Shown here in pieces: positions 42,586 through 52,192 of a stretch of DNA of 64,000 nt. The notes beneath the pieces are model-generated. The model had not been told where the DNA came from. It saw only the letters and a list, made by a program, of their open reading frames with translations, and did not search any database. The number at the start of each line of letters is the position of its first letter. Within the stretch, counting starts at the first letter, position 1. The position numbers and the translations under genes are program-made. This stretch comes from Streptomyces sp. Ru72 (lineage in GTDB: Bacteria > Actinomycetota > Actinomycetes > Streptomycetales > Streptomycetaceae), in NCBI RefSeq assembly GCF_002920635.1, contig NZ_PQSR01000007.1, positions 62,001 to 126,000 of the forward strand, in the 5' to 3' direction.

Positions 42586-43875
42586 GTGACCGAGCCCCAG
42601 CCCCTTACCGAACACACCGCCGATGTGATCGTCGTCGGGGCCGGGCCAGCCGGTTCCACCACCGCGTACTACCTCGCGAAGGCGGGCCTGGACGTCCTGC
42701 TGCTGGAGAAGACCGCGTTCCCGCGCGAGAAGGTGTGCGGTGACGGCCTGACGCCGCGCGCGACCAAGCAGCTCGTCGCGATGGGCATCGACATCTCCGA
42801 AGAGGCCGGCTGGCTGCGCAACAAGGGGCTGCGCATCATCGGAGGCGGGGTGCGGCTCCAGCTCGACTGGCCGGATCTCGCCTCCTACCCGGACTACGGA
42901 CTGGTCCGCAAGCGCGACGACTTCGACGAGCAGCTGGCCCGGCAGGCGCAGAAGGCGGGTGCGCGGCTGTACGAGCGCTGCAATGTGGGCGCCCCGATCG
43001 TCGACGACCGCACCGGCCGTATCACCGGCGTGCACGCCAAGCTGGGCGACGAGAAGCGCGAGGTCACCTTCCACGCGCCGCTCGTGGTCGCGGCGGACGG
43101 CAACTCCTCGCGGCTGTCGCTGGGGATGGGCCTGCACCGCCGCGAGGACCGCCCCATGGGCGTCGCGGTCCGTACGTACTTCACGTCCCCGCGCCACGAC
43201 GACGACTACCTGGAGTCCTGGCTGGAGCTGTGGGACCGGCGCGGCGGCCAGGAGCGGCTGCTGCCCGGCTACGGCTGGATCTTCGGCATGGGCGACGGGA
43301 CGAGCAACGTCGGCCTGGGCGTGCTGAACACCTCGGAGTCCTTCAAGGAGCTGGACTGGCGCGAGGTGCTCAAGGCCTGGTGTGCCTCGATGCCCCAGGA
43401 CTGGGGCTACACCCCCGAGAACATGACCGGCCCGATCCGCGGTGCCGCCCTCCCCATGGCCTTCAACCGCCAGCCGCACTACACCAAGGGCCTGTTGCTC
43501 GTCGGCGACGCGGGCGGCCTGGTGAACCCCTTCAACGGCGAGGGCATCGCCTACGCCATGGAGTCCGGCCACATCGCGGCCGACGTCATCGTCCAGGCCC
43601 TGGCCCGCGCGACCCCCGGCCAGCGCGAACTCGCCCTGCAGAACTACCCGAAGATCCTGAAGGACACCTACGGCGGCTACTACACGCTGGGCCGCGCCTT
43701 CGTGAAGCTGATCGGCAACCCGAAGGTGATGAAGATCGCGACCCAGCGCGGCCTCACGCACCCCGTGCTCATGAAGTTCACCCTGAAGATGCTCGCCAAC
43801 CTCACCGACCCGACGGGCGGCGACGCCATGGACCGGATCATCAACGGGCTGAGCAAGGTGGCTCCACGTTCGTGA
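42586..43875 (+). CDS. Geranylgeranyl reductase family FAD protein (probable menaquinone reductase)
   Basis: A 429-residue flavoprotein of the GGR family. The N-terminal Rossmann motif is VIVVGAGPAGSTTAYYL (Gly18, Gly20, Gly23), a Cys-containing PREKVCGDGLTPRA segment follows, and the second FAD motif is LLVGDAGGLVNPFNGEG. Family members saturate isoprenoid chains; in mycobacteria the related MenJ reduces the menaquinone side chain. The position between menG and nuo, and the partly hydrogenated menaquinones typical of Streptomyces, favour that role. GTG 42586 is selected for TGGGGAG 8-9 nt upstream. A strong terminator follows. Confidence 0.88.
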   Translation: MTEPQPLTEHTADVIVVGAGPAGSTTAYYLAKAGLDVLLLEKTAFPREKVCGDGLTPRATKQLVAMGIDISEEAGWLRNKGLRIIGGGVRLQLDWPDLASYPDYGLVRKRDDFDEQLARQAQKAGARLYERCNVGAPIVDDRTGRITGVHAKLGDEKREVTFHAPLVVAADGNSSRLSLGMGLHRREDRPMGVAVRTYFTSPRHDDDYLESWLELWDRRGGQERLLPGYGWIFGMGDGTSNVGLGVLNTSESFKELDWREVLKAWCASMPQDWGYTPENMTGPIRGAALPMAFNRQPHYTKGLLLVGDAGGLVNPFNGEGIAYAMESGHIAADVIVQALARATPGQRELALQNYPKILKDTYGGYYTLGRAFVKLIGNPKVMKIATQRGLTHPVLMKFTLKMLANLTDPTGGDAMDRIINGLSKVAPRS

Positions 43876-43882
43876 TCGCGAA

Positions 43883-43927
43883 GCGGCCCCCTTTCCACCT
43901 CCCGCCGGGACGTGGAAAGGGGGCCGC
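43883..43927 (+). terminator. Strong terminator after the reductase gene
   Basis: A perfect 16-bp inverted repeat (43883-43898 with 43912-43927) and a 13-nt loop begin 7 nt after the stop codon. Confidence 0.85.
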
Positions 43928-44072
43928 GGTCACTCCGTGACGCCGGGCGTGCCGGTCAGTGCCGCTCGGGGCGGCGGCGCTTCACACGGAACAGGACGAA
44001 GCCGGCGGCGAGGAGCACCGCGGCGGTGGCAGCAGCGGCCGCGCGTCGGCGTGTTCGCTACCGTGGCCACCC

Positions 44073-44627
44073 ATGACCACCTCCGCGGATCACGGCACGG
44101 ACCCGACGCGGCACCCGGAGCTTCTCGCGTGGCTGCACGGGCGCCGGCAGGCCTTCGACCAGTGGGCGCAGCAGGCCGGCGCCGACCGGCTCGACTTCAG
44201 CCCCGACTCCCTGAACGAACTCGAAAACCTTCTCCGCGAGACGTTCCAGTCGGATGCGGAGCTCCGTGCCCAGCGGCTCGACCCGTTCGTTCAGGGCGCC
44301 GTCTGGTACCTCGGGGAAGTGATCTGCCGCACCAAGGGCATGGTGTGGAAGTTCGAGCGCGATGTCGACGCGGCCGACACGGCTGCGATGCCGCCTCTGT
44401 TCGGTCCGGACGCACCGCCGGGCACTGTCGACACTCCGTGTGTCAGCTTCCTGGAGGACGGCCCCGAGCGGGGCCTGTACCCGCTGAACATCCTGTGCCG
44501 CACGCTCATCGACAAGGACGAGCTGGGTGAGCCGGTCGACGAGCACCTGGTCGACGCCCTCGCAGACGACTACCTCGATGACGAGTTCGACGAGGACGAG
44601 TTCGACGAGGACGCCGGCGACGACTAG
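44073..44627 (+). CDS. Conserved hypothetical protein with acidic tail
   Basis: A 184-residue soluble protein I do not recognise. Residues 1-160 look like a folded domain (LLAWLHGRRQAFDQWAQQAG, LENLLRETFQSDAELRAQ, AVWYLGEVICRTKGMVWKFE), and the last 25 are almost entirely Asp/Glu with DEFDE repeated twice. There is no signal or membrane segment. ATG 44073 is the first start of the well-composed part. TACCGT 8 nt upstream may be its -10. Neighbours give no clue to function. Confidence 0.65.
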   Translation: MTTSADHGTDPTRHPELLAWLHGRRQAFDQWAQQAGADRLDFSPDSLNELENLLRETFQSDAELRAQRLDPFVQGAVWYLGEVICRTKGMVWKFERDVDAADTAAMPPLFGPDAPPGTVDTPCVSFLEDGPERGLYPLNILCRTLIDKDELGEPVDEHLVDALADDYLDDEFDEDEFDEDAGDD

Positions 44628-44795
44628 GGCCTGTTCCCGCGCCGGGCCTCGGGCGCGAGCGGCGGACACGAGCCGACGAGCCTGCCCTGGACGAGATCGC
44701 TCGGCATCGCTGTGTCTCCTTTGTTGTGAGGATGCTGTGGCGGCGGGAAATCGGGCTTCCGGCCTGCCGGAGTCCCTCCCTACTCTCCGGGACTC

Positions 44796-46607
44796 ATGAC
44801 AAAAGAAAACGCGCAGCAGCCACAGCAGAACACCGGTCCCACCCGCAGAACGTTCCTCGCGGGCGCCGGGGGAGTGGCGGGCGCACTCGCCTTACGGCCG
44901 GGCGGCAGCGCCCGCGCCGCCGCCCGCAAGCACGTCGCCGTTCTCGGCGGCGGTGTCTCGGGGCTCAGCGCCGCCCAGGAACTCGCCGAGCGCGGCTATG
45001 CCGTCACCGTCTACGAGTACTACGACGTCCTCGGCGGCAAGGCCCGCTCCATGGACGTGCCAAATACGGGGAGCGGTGGCCGCAGAGCGCTGCCCGGCGA
45101 GCACGGCTTCCGGTTCTTCCCCGGTTTCTACCGGAATCTGCCGGACACCATGCGCCGCATCCCCTTCCCCGGCAATGCGAACGGCGTGCACGACAACCTG
45201 CGCAACGGCACCGAGGAGTTGTTCGCCCGCAGTTCCGGCCGCCCCGACCTGCACTTCCCCCTGCGCCGGGTCACGACCCCGCCGGCCCCCGGCGACATCA
45301 CCCCGTCCTGGCTCCGCGACCAGATCCTGTCCGTACTGGACCTGGGCACCCACCTCCCCGCCCACGAGGCCGCCTACTTCGCCGACCGCCTCCTGGTCCA
45401 CCTCACCAGCTGCGACGCCCGCCGCGAGGACCAGTGGGAGAAGACGTCCTGGTGGGAGTTCATCCGGGCCGAGGAGATGAGCGCGGAGTACCAGACCGTC
45501 CTCGGCATCGGCCAGACCCGCAACCTCGTCGCCACGCGCGCGGAGGTGGCCTCCACGCGCACGGTCGGCCGCGTCATCATCGAGGCCCTCATCCTGTGGG
45601 GCCTGCTCGGGCGCGGCCTGGACGGCGACGCCGACATCGACCGCGTCCTCAACGCCCCGACCAGCGAGGCCTGGATCGACCCCTGGGCGGCACACCTGCG
45701 CTCCCTCGGCGTCGAGTTCGTGCTGGGCACCGAGGTCCGTGAGGTGGGTTACGCGGGCGGGCGCGTCACCGGTGTGAGGGTCGCCGCGCGCGACGGCGGC
45801 GACGAGCGCACGGTCACCGCCGACCACTACGTCTCCGCGATGCCCGTCGAGCACGCCCGCCGCACCTGGGGCGCGGCCCTGCGCGCCGCCGACCCGCAGC
45901 TCGCCCGGTGCGACGCGCTCAAGACGGACTGGATGACCGGGGTGCAGTTCTATCTGCGCACGCCCACGCCCGTCGTCCACGGGCACATCAACTGCCTGGA
46001 CTCACCCTGGTCGGTGACCGGCATCGGGCAGGCGCAGTTCTGGGACGTACGGGACTTCTCACGGGACTACGGCGACGGCCAGGCCCGGGACTGCCTGTCC
46101 GCGATCATCTCGGAGTGGGACAAGCCCGGCATCCTGTACGGCAAGACGGCCCGCGAGTGCACCAAGGAGGAGATCGTCGCCGAGCTGTGGGCCCAGCTGA
46201 AGGACGGACTCAACGACTCCGGGAAGACCACGCTGAGGGACGAGGACCGCCTGGGCTGGTTCATGGACCCGGCGGTGACCGGTCTCGGCGGCCCCGACCC
46301 GCAGAACCGCGAGCCGCTCCTCATCCATCCCACGGGCACGCTGTACAACCGCCCCTCGGCGAGGACCGCGGTACCGAATTTCTTCCTCGCGGGCGACTAC
46401 GTCCGGACGGATGTGGACCTGGCGACGATGGAGGGTGCCAACGAGTCGGCGCGTAGGGCCGTCAACGCACTGCTGGACGCGGACGGCGCGGACGCCGAGC
46501 GGTGCCGGATCTGGGAGCTGTACCGCCCGCCGGAGCTGGAGCCCCTCAAGCGGGTCGACGAGGTGCGTCACCGGCTCGGCCTGCCGAACACGTTCGACGT
46601 GGGGTGA
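44796..46607 (+). CDS. Tat-exported FAD-dependent oxidoreductase (phytoene desaturase-like)
   Basis: A 603-residue flavoprotein. A twin-arginine signal (PTRRTFLAGAGG) opens it, and the FAD motif HVAVLGGGVSGLSAAQELAE begins at about residue 47. The C-terminal FFLAGDYVRTDVDLATMEGA is the second FAD-contact motif of the amine oxidase/phytoene desaturase family; a hydroxysqualene dehydroxylase-like or carotenoid role is possible but unproven. Export of a cofactor enzyme fits Tat. Codon 33 (44892-44894) is TTA, so translation should depend on the developmentally controlled bldA tRNA. A terminator follows. Confidence 0.85.
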   Translation: MTKENAQQPQQNTGPTRRTFLAGAGGVAGALALRPGGSARAAARKHVAVLGGGVSGLSAAQELAERGYAVTVYEYYDVLGGKARSMDVPNTGSGGRRALPGEHGFRFFPGFYRNLPDTMRRIPFPGNANGVHDNLRNGTEELFARSSGRPDLHFPLRRVTTPPAPGDITPSWLRDQILSVLDLGTHLPAHEAAYFADRLLVHLTSCDARREDQWEKTSWWEFIRAEEMSAEYQTVLGIGQTRNLVATRAEVASTRTVGRVIIEALILWGLLGRGLDGDADIDRVLNAPTSEAWIDPWAAHLRSLGVEFVLGTEVREVGYAGGRVTGVRVAARDGGDERTVTADHYVSAMPVEHARRTWGAALRAADPQLARCDALKTDWMTGVQFYLRTPTPVVHGHINCLDSPWSVTGIGQAQFWDVRDFSRDYGDGQARDCLSAIISEWDKPGILYGKTARECTKEEIVAELWAQLKDGLNDSGKTTLRDEDRLGWFMDPAVTGLGGPDPQNREPLLIHPTGTLYNRPSARTAVPNFFLAGDYVRTDVDLATMEGANESARRAVNALLDADGADAERCRIWELYRPPELEPLKRVDEVRHRLGLPNTFDVG

Positions 46608-46634
46608 GCGGAGCCGACCGGTGACGAGCCGGGA

Positions 46635-46663
46635 GGGCCGCCGCCTCGAACGGGCGACGGCCC
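46635..46663. terminator. Terminator between convergent genes
   Basis: An 11-bp inverted repeat with one mismatch (GGGCCGCCGCC 46635-46645 with GGCGACGGCCC 46653-46663) lies 27 nt after the oxidoreductase stop and 31 nt from the NlpC/P60 stop; it can serve both strands. Confidence 0.7.
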
Positions 46664-46694
46664 TGCAATCCCCGTACCGCTTACGACAGCTCGG

Positions 46695-47498
46695 TCAGAG
46701 CACGCGGACCGCGCCGGACGGCGGGTCGTAGGACAGCGGGTGCTCTCCGACGCCGCTGGAGGGGTTCTGCGCGCCGACGAACATGCCGTCGCCCACGTAC
46801 ACCGCGACATGGTAGGCGCTGCCCGCGCCGCCCCAGTACAGGATGTCCCCGGGCTGCAGGTTGCTCAGCGAGACCTGGGTTCCGGACGTCGACTGGTCCT
46901 GGGAGACCCGCGGAAGGTTGATGCCGACCTGCTTGAAGGCCGTCTGCACCAGGCCGGAGCAGTCGTACGCCGACGGACCGGTGGCGCCGGAGACGTACGC
47001 CTTGCCGATCTGCGCCTTGACGAAGGCGACGACCGCCGCGGCCGAACCGGTGGCCGTGGAGGAGCCCGTCGAGGTGCTGGTCGCGGCGGCGAGGACGGTC
47101 CGCTCGGCGCTGCGCGAGGCGGCCTCCGCCTGCTTGCGCTCCGCCTCGGCCTTCCGCTTGGCCTCGGCCTCCTTCTTCTTGGCCTCCGCGAGGTCCGCCT
47201 TCGCCTGCTTCGCGGCGTTCGCGGCGGCCGCGTCGCGCTCGACCTGCAGCTGGTAGTTGGCCGCGGCCTGCTGGGTGGCCGCCGCGGACTGTGCGACCTG
47301 CGTGGCCACGTCGGCCGTGAGGGTCGGCAGCTCGAGCGTCTGGGTCACCGGCTCTGCGGCGTCGGCCGATGCCGCCGAGGCTCCGGCCACGGCCAGGGTG
47401 CTGAGGACACCACCGGCAACTCCGGCCCGCATCGCGATGGTCGACGCGCTGCGGTTGCGGGGCTTCCGGTGGCTGCGTATGTGAGCGGTGTGGGACAT
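46695..47498 (-). CDS. Secreted NlpC/P60 peptidoglycan endopeptidase
   Basis: About 267 residues. A long signal peptide (hydrophobic core AGVAGGVLSTLAVAGASAAS) is followed by an Ala/Lys/Glu-rich coiled coil (about residues 65-130), a Ser/Thr linker, and a C-terminal NlpC/P60 domain with Cys180 (YDCSGLVQ) and His230 (AYHVAVYVGDG). It should cut peptide stems in peptidoglycan after secretion. The start is not clear: ATG 47498 gives a normal signal peptide but the nearest GGAGGA is 21 nt upstream; ATG 47528 and ATG 47555 are in frame. Confidence 0.88.
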   Translation of the reverse strand: MSHTAHIRSHRKPRNRSASTIAMRAGVAGGVLSTLAVAGASAASADAAEPVTQTLELPTLTADVATQVAQSAAATQQAAANYQLQVERDAAAANAAKQAKADLAEAKKKEAEAKRKAEAERKQAEAASRSAERTVLAAATSTSTGSSTATGSAAAVVAFVKAQIGKAYVSGATGPSAYDCSGLVQTAFKQVGINLPRVSQDQSTSGTQVSLSNLQPGDILYWGGAGSAYHVAVYVGDGMFVGAQNPSSGVGEHPLSYDPPSGAVRVL

Positions 47499-47824
47499 GG
47501 GGACAAGCGGTACCAGGGACTCCTCCATACCTTCAAGAAACGTGTGGTCCGCCACAGTTGTTCAATCGGCGGCCTGAATCCCGGGCGTGTCATTCTTTAT
47601 TGACGCCGTAACGGGCAAAGCGGACAGTGGTGATCAAGCCTGTGATCATGGGCTTTCGTCGTTACGTCCCGAATTGCTCCCGACCTACCACTGGTTGGGG
47701 CGGATGGCCAAGCCCGCTTTATTGAACGCTCCCATGGATGTGGCGCAGGTCACGGAACGGTCACTGTCGCGGGGGCGTCTCGCGCGTGCAGCGGTGCCCT
47801 CGGTCCGTGCGCCTGCCCTGCCGC

Positions 47825-47842
47825 TTGTGAATGCATGCACCT
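47825..47842. promoter_or_regulatory. Rex-like operator, distal site 1
   Basis: TTGTGAATGCATGCACCT matches the Rex pattern TTGTGAA-N4-TTCACAA at 11 of 14 specified positions, with a complete left half. Confidence 0.45.
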
Positions 47843-47866
47843 CTGTGCGCGAAGCCGCCCCTCTGC

Positions 47867-47884
47867 TCGTGAACGCGTGCACAC
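47867..47884. promoter_or_regulatory. Rex-like operator, distal site 2
   Basis: TCGTGAACGCGTGCACAC matches the Rex pattern at 11 of 14 positions. It starts exactly 42 bp after site 1, close to four helical turns, so two dimers would lie on the same DNA face. Confidence 0.45.
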
Positions 47885-48158
47885 GTCCACATTCGTCCCC
47901 GCTCCTCCCTCTGATGTGTGAACGAGCTCCTTTAGCAAGGGATCTGGTCCAGCGCCAATTTGCTTTGAACGCTTGCCCTTTGATAATGCAAGACCGCCGC
48001 GACCAGCGGAAACGAGCGAAAATGTCACCTCTTGGTGATCACTCGACTGCTTCGCGTACGTAGATCACCGCTCATCCGACTTCATGATCGTTCGCCTGGT
48101 GGTGGAGATCACAAAGTACGTGCTGACCCCCGTGTCGCAGATCACACACCCGCGGGCA

Positions 48159-48164
48159 TAAGAT
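48159..48164 (+). promoter_or_regulatory. Candidate nuo -10 hexamer
   Basis: TAAGAT fits TANNNT and lies 140 nt upstream of nuoA; no clear -35 is seen. If used, transcription would start near 48171, just before the proximal Rex-like dyad. Confidence 0.35.
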
Positions 48165-48179
48165 GCACGGCAGTTGGGC

Positions 48180-48197
48180 TTGTGACCTGCTTCACAT
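48180..48197. promoter_or_regulatory. Rex-like operator in the nuo promoter
   Basis: TTGTGACCTGCTTCACAT keeps TTGTGA and TTCACA of the Rex operator and matches 12 of 14 specified positions. Rex senses NADH/NAD+, and control of the NADH dehydrogenase operon by it is biologically sensible. It lies 107-124 nt before the nuoA start. Confidence 0.65.
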
Positions 48198-48303
48198 GTC
48201 CGCGATCTTCGCTGGGGCGAGCGGGGCTTTCGGGACATGTGGGACGGATGTGAGCTCAGCGCAACCGCCAGCAGTCAGTGCCGACTGAGAGGAGCGAGGA
48301 GCG

Positions 48304-48663
48304 GTGAACGCGTATGCGCCCATCCTCGTACTGGGAGCCCTCGGGGCAGGCTTTGCGATCTTCTCCGTGGTCATGGCCACGCTGATCGGTCCGAAGCGGT
48401 ACAACCGCGCCAAGCTCGAGGCCTACGAGTGCGGTATCGAGCCGACCCCCACGCCGGCCGGCGGCGGGCGCTTCCCGATCAAGTACTACCTGACGGCGAT
48501 GCTCTTCATCGTCTTCGACATCGAGATCGTCTTCCTCTACCCCTGGGCCGTCACCTTCGACGCCCTGGGGATCTTCGGGCTCGTGGAGATGCTGCTCTTC
48601 GTGCTCACCGTCTTCGTCGCGTACGCGTACGTATGGCGGCGCGGCGGCCTGGAATGGGACTGA
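48304..48663 (+). CDS. nuoA: NADH-quinone oxidoreductase subunit A
   Basis: A 119-residue membrane subunit of complex I with three helices. The conserved loop [29 protein letters not shown] is present in parts ([17 protein letters not shown]), followed by [16 protein letters not shown]. It helps form the quinone channel at the junction of the arms. GTG 48304 has a GAGGAG ribosome site. First gene of the nuo operon, 13 nt before nuoB. Confidence 0.96.
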   Translation: MNAYAPILVLGALGAGFAIFSVVMATLIGPKRYNRAKLEAYECGIEPTPTPAGGGRFPIKYYLTAMLFIVFDIEIVFLYPWAVTFDALGIFGLVEMLLFVLTVFVAYAYVWRRGGLEWD

Positions 48664-48676
48664 GGGGCCTTACGTC

Positions 48677-49227
<551 letters not shown>

Positions 49228-49231
<4 letters not shown>

Positions 49232-49992
49232 CCGACGCGAACGGCACCCACGCGGCGAACGGCTCCGCGAACGGGGTCAACCCCGAGAAGGACCTCGGCG
49301 CCGCCAACCTCCCCGGCCGGCGGGGCGAGGGCGGCGAGGAGATCCGCGTCCAGCGCGGCATGTTCGGGGCCGACAACGGCGGCGACACCTCCGGCTACGG
49401 CGGCCTGGTCCGCTCCATCCGCCTCCCGGGCGCGGCCACCCGCCCCTACGGTGGCTGGTTCGACGAGGTCGCCGACGAACTGGAGGGCGCCCTGGAGGAG
49501 CAGGGCCTCGTCCCCGAGAACGCCATCGAGAAGACCGTCGTCGACCGCGGCGAGCTGACGTTCCACATCGAACGCGAGTACCTTCTCGCCGTCGCCCAGA
49601 CCCTGCGCGACGACCCGGCGCTCCGCTTCGAGCTGTGCACGGGTGTGAGCGGAGTGCACTACCCCGGCGACAAGGGGCGCGAGCTGCACGCCGTCTACCA
49701 CCTGCGCTCGATCACCCACAACCGGCTGATCCGCCTGGAGGTCAGCGCCCCCGACGCCGACCCGCACATCCCGTCGCTCGTCTCCGTCTATCCCACGAAC
49801 GACTGGCACGAGCGCGAGACGTACGACTTCTTCGGCCTGGTCTTCGACGGCCACCCGGCGCTGACGCGGATCATGATGCCGGACGACTGGCAGGGCCATC
49901 CGCAGCGCAAGGACTACCCCCTCGGCGGCATCCCCGTCGAGTACAAGGGCGCCCAGATCCCGGCTCCGGACCAGCGGAGGTCGTACTCATGA
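49228..49992 (+). CDS. nuoC: NADH-quinone oxidoreductase subunit C
   Basis: A 254-residue 30-kDa subunit of the connecting module. The first 80 or so residues are a Gly/Asn-rich extension; the conserved part ends with [20 protein letters not shown], the family signature, and [18 protein letters not shown]. It overlaps nuoB and nuoD by 4 nt each, so the three subunits are co-translated. It is separate from nuoD, unlike the fused enterobacterial form. Confidence 0.96.
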
Positions 49993-51320
49993 GCACGCAC
50001 ACCCCGTCGTCAGCCTCCGCGCGCGAGACCACCGAGGGCACCGTCTACACGGTCACCGGCGGTGACTGGGACGAGGTCGTCGAGTCCGTGTCCCGCGCCG
50101 ACGACGAGCGCCTGATCGTCAACATGGGCCCGCAGCACCCGTCCACGCACGGCGTGCTGAGGCTCATCCTGGAGATCGAGGGCGAGACGGTCACCGAGGC
50201 CCGTTGCGGTATCGGCTACCTGCACACCGGCATCGAGAAGAACCTCGAGTACCGCACGTGGACGCAGGGCACCACGTTCGTGACGCGCATGGACTACCTG
50301 ACGCCGTTCTTCAACGAGACGGCGTACTGCCTCGCTGTGGAGAAGCTCCTCGGCATCGAGGACCAGGTTCCCGACCGCGCCTCGGTCATCCGGGTGCTCC
50401 TGATGGAGCTGAACAGGCTCTCCTCCCACCTGGTGTGCATCGCCACCGGCGGCATGGAGCTCGGCGCCACCACGATCATGATCTACGGCTTCCGCGACCG
50501 GGAGATGATCCTCGACATCTACGAGCTGATCACCGGCCTGCGGATGAACCACGCCTACGTCCGCCCCGGCGGACTCGCCCAGGACCTGCCGCCGGGCGCC
50601 GTGGACCAGATCCGCGAGTTCGTGAAGAAGATGAAGAAGAACTTCCCGGAGTACGACAAGCTCGCCACTGGGAACCCCATCTTCAAGGCCCGTATGCAGG
50701 ACATCGGCTACCTGGACCTGGCCGGCTGCATGGCCCTGGGCGCAACCGGCCCGATCCTGCGCTCGGCCGGCCTGCCGCACGACCTGCGCAAGGCACAGCC
50801 CTACTGCGGCTACGAGACGTACGACTTCGACGTCCCGACCGCCGACACCTGCGACGCCTACGGACGCTTCCTCGTCCGCCTGGAGGAGATGCGCCAGTCG
50901 GTCAGGATCATCGAGCAGTGCCTGGACCGGCTGCAGCCCGGCCCGGTCATGGTCGCCGACAAGAAGATCGCCTGGCCCGCCCAGCTCGCCCTGGGACCGG
51001 ACGGGCTCGGCAACTCCCTGGACCACATCAAGAAGATCATGGGCACCTCGATGGAGGCCCTCATCCATCACTTCAAGCTGGTGACCGAGGGCTTCCGCGT
51101 CCCGCCGGGACAGGCGTACGCGGCGGTCGAGTCGCCCAAGGGCGAGCTCGGCGTGCACGTCGTGTCCGACGGCGGCACCCGCCCCTACCGGGTCCACTTC
51201 CGCGACCCGTCCTTCACCAACCTGCAGGCCATGGCGGCGATGTGCGAGGGCGGCCAGGTCGCCGACGTCATCGTCGCCGTCGCGTCCATCGACCCCGTGA
51301 TGGGAGGCGTCGACCGGTGA
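49989..51320 (+). CDS. nuoD: NADH-quinone oxidoreductase subunit D
   Basis: A 443-residue 49-kDa subunit that forms the quinone-binding pocket with NuoB. Signatures are [14 protein letters not shown] (with the quinone-contact histidine), [12 protein letters not shown] and [12 protein letters not shown], and the C-terminus ends [13 protein letters not shown] 49989 overlaps the nuoC stop. In frame upstream sequence only mirrors nuoC and is not part of the gene. Confidence 0.97.
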   Translation: MSTHTPSSASARETTEGTVYTVTGGDWDEVVESVSRADDERLIVNMGPQHPSTHGVLRLILEIEGETVTEARCGIGYLHTGIEKNLEYRTWTQGTTFVTRMDYLTPFFNETAYCLAVEKLLGIEDQVPDRASVIRVLLMELNRLSSHLVCIATGGMELGATTIMIYGFRDREMILDIYELITGLRMNHAYVRPGGLAQDLPPGAVDQIREFVKKMKKNFPEYDKLATGNPIFKARMQDIGYLDLAGCMALGATGPILRSAGLPHDLRKAQPYCGYETYDFDVPTADTCDAYGRFLVRLEEMRQSVRIIEQCLDRLQPGPVMVADKKIAWPAQLALGPDGLGNSLDHIKKIMGTSMEALIHHFKLVTEGFRVPPGQAYAAVESPKGELGVHVVSDGGTRPYRVHFRDPSFTNLQAMAAMCEGGQVADVIVAVASIDPVMGGVDR

Positions 51321-52192
51321 CCACCTCTTCTTCTCAGCGGGGCGTCAGCCTGGGCATGCCCGAACTGCCCGCGCCCGACTACCCGGACGACGTGCGGGCC
51401 CGGCTGGAGCGGGACGCGCACGAGATCATCGCCCGCTATCCGGACTCCCGGTCCGCCCTCCTGCCGCTGCTGCACCTGGTGCAGTCGGAGGAGGGCCATG
51501 TCACGCGTACCGGGATGCGGTTCTGCGCCGAGGTGCTGGGCCTGACCACAGCCGAGGTCAGCGCGGTCGCCACCTTCTACACCATGTACCGGCGGCGGCC
51601 CTCCGGTGACTACCAGGTGGGTGTCTGCACCAACACCCTGTGCGCCGTCATGGGCGGCGACGCCATCTTCGAGGCCCTCCAGGAGCACCTGGGCGTCGGC
51701 AACGGCGAGACCACCGACGACGGCAAGGTCACTCTGGAGCACATCGAGTGCAACGCGGCCTGCGACTTCGCGCCGGTCGTGATGGTCAACTGGGAGTTCT
51801 TCGACAACCAGACCCCCGAGACGGCCAGGCGCCTCGTCGACGACCTGCGCGCGGGACGGCAGGTCGCTCCCACCCGCGGCGCCCCCCTGTGCACCTTCAA
51901 GGAGACCGCCCGGATGCTGGCCGGCTTCCCCGACGAACGGGACGGGGCCGTCGAGGCCACCGGCAGCGCGGGTCCGGCCTCCCTGGTCGGGCTGCGGCTG
52001 GCCAAGGGCGAGTCCCCCGCCGCGCGCGTGGTGCACCCACGGGACGGCGGGCCGCACGACGAGGCCGGGGACACGGCCGTGCACCAGCCGTCGCCGGCCG
52101 AGCACCTCAGCTCGCACGACGCGCCGCAGGACACATCGGCCTCCGACCCGGCCCACCCGGCCGGGCCCGTAGCCGACGAGGGAGGGCAGTGA
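51317..52192 (+). CDS. nuoE: NADH-quinone oxidoreductase subunit E
   Basis: A 291-residue 24-kDa subunit with the N1a [2Fe-2S] cluster: CTNTLC (C-x4-C) and CNAAC (C-x3-C) supply the ligands in a thioredoxin-like domain at about residues 20-180. The last 100 residues are a polar, His/Ser/Ala-rich extension not found in most homologues. GTG 51317 overlaps the nuoD stop (GTGA). Confidence 0.96.
   Translation: MTTSSSQRGVSLGMPELPAPDYPDDVRARLERDAHEIIARYPDSRSALLPLLHLVQSEEGHVTRTGMRFCAEVLGLTTAEVSAVATFYTMYRRRPSGDYQVGVCTNTLCAVMGGDAIFEALQEHLGVGNGETTDDGKVTLEHIECNAACDFAPVVMVNWEFFDNQTPETARRLVDDLRAGRQVAPTRGAPLCTFKETARMLAGFPDERDGAVEATGSAGPASLVGLRLAKGESPAARVVHPRDGGPHDEAGDTAVHQPSPAEHLSSHDAPQDTSASDPAHPAGPVADEGGQ

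Larger units (their letters stand above)
47499..48303. other. Regulatory intergenic region between the NlpC/P60 gene and nuo
   Basis: About 800 bp, lower in GC than its flanks, with no convincing gene. It contains a GTGATCA direct repeat (47630-47636 and 47642-47648), two Rex-like dyads 42 bp apart (47825-47842, 47867-47884), a TAAGAT -10 candidate (48159-48164), and a stronger Rex-like dyad (48180-48197). GAGAGGAGCGAGGAG forms the nuoA ribosome site. Confidence 0.6.

Noticed and set aside
43956-44057. A small minus-strand membrane protein (hydrophobic stretch AAVLLAAGFVLFRVKRRR before a stop)
   Set aside because: The frame is closed by a TAG after about 34 codons and offers only an internal GTG that would leave fewer than 25 residues; it may be a remnant but cannot be called.
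47499-47760. A ydaO-type (cyclic di-AMP) riboswitch in the NlpC/P60 leader, as known for some Streptomyces cell-wall hydrolase genes
   Set aside because: Only a short GGGAGC was found on the minus strand; the hallmark GGGGTGAAT and pairing elements are not visible. A covariance-model search would decide.
47916-47933. A third distal Rex-like site around GTGTGAACGAGCTC
   Set aside because: The left half fits but the right half does not resemble TTCACAA.
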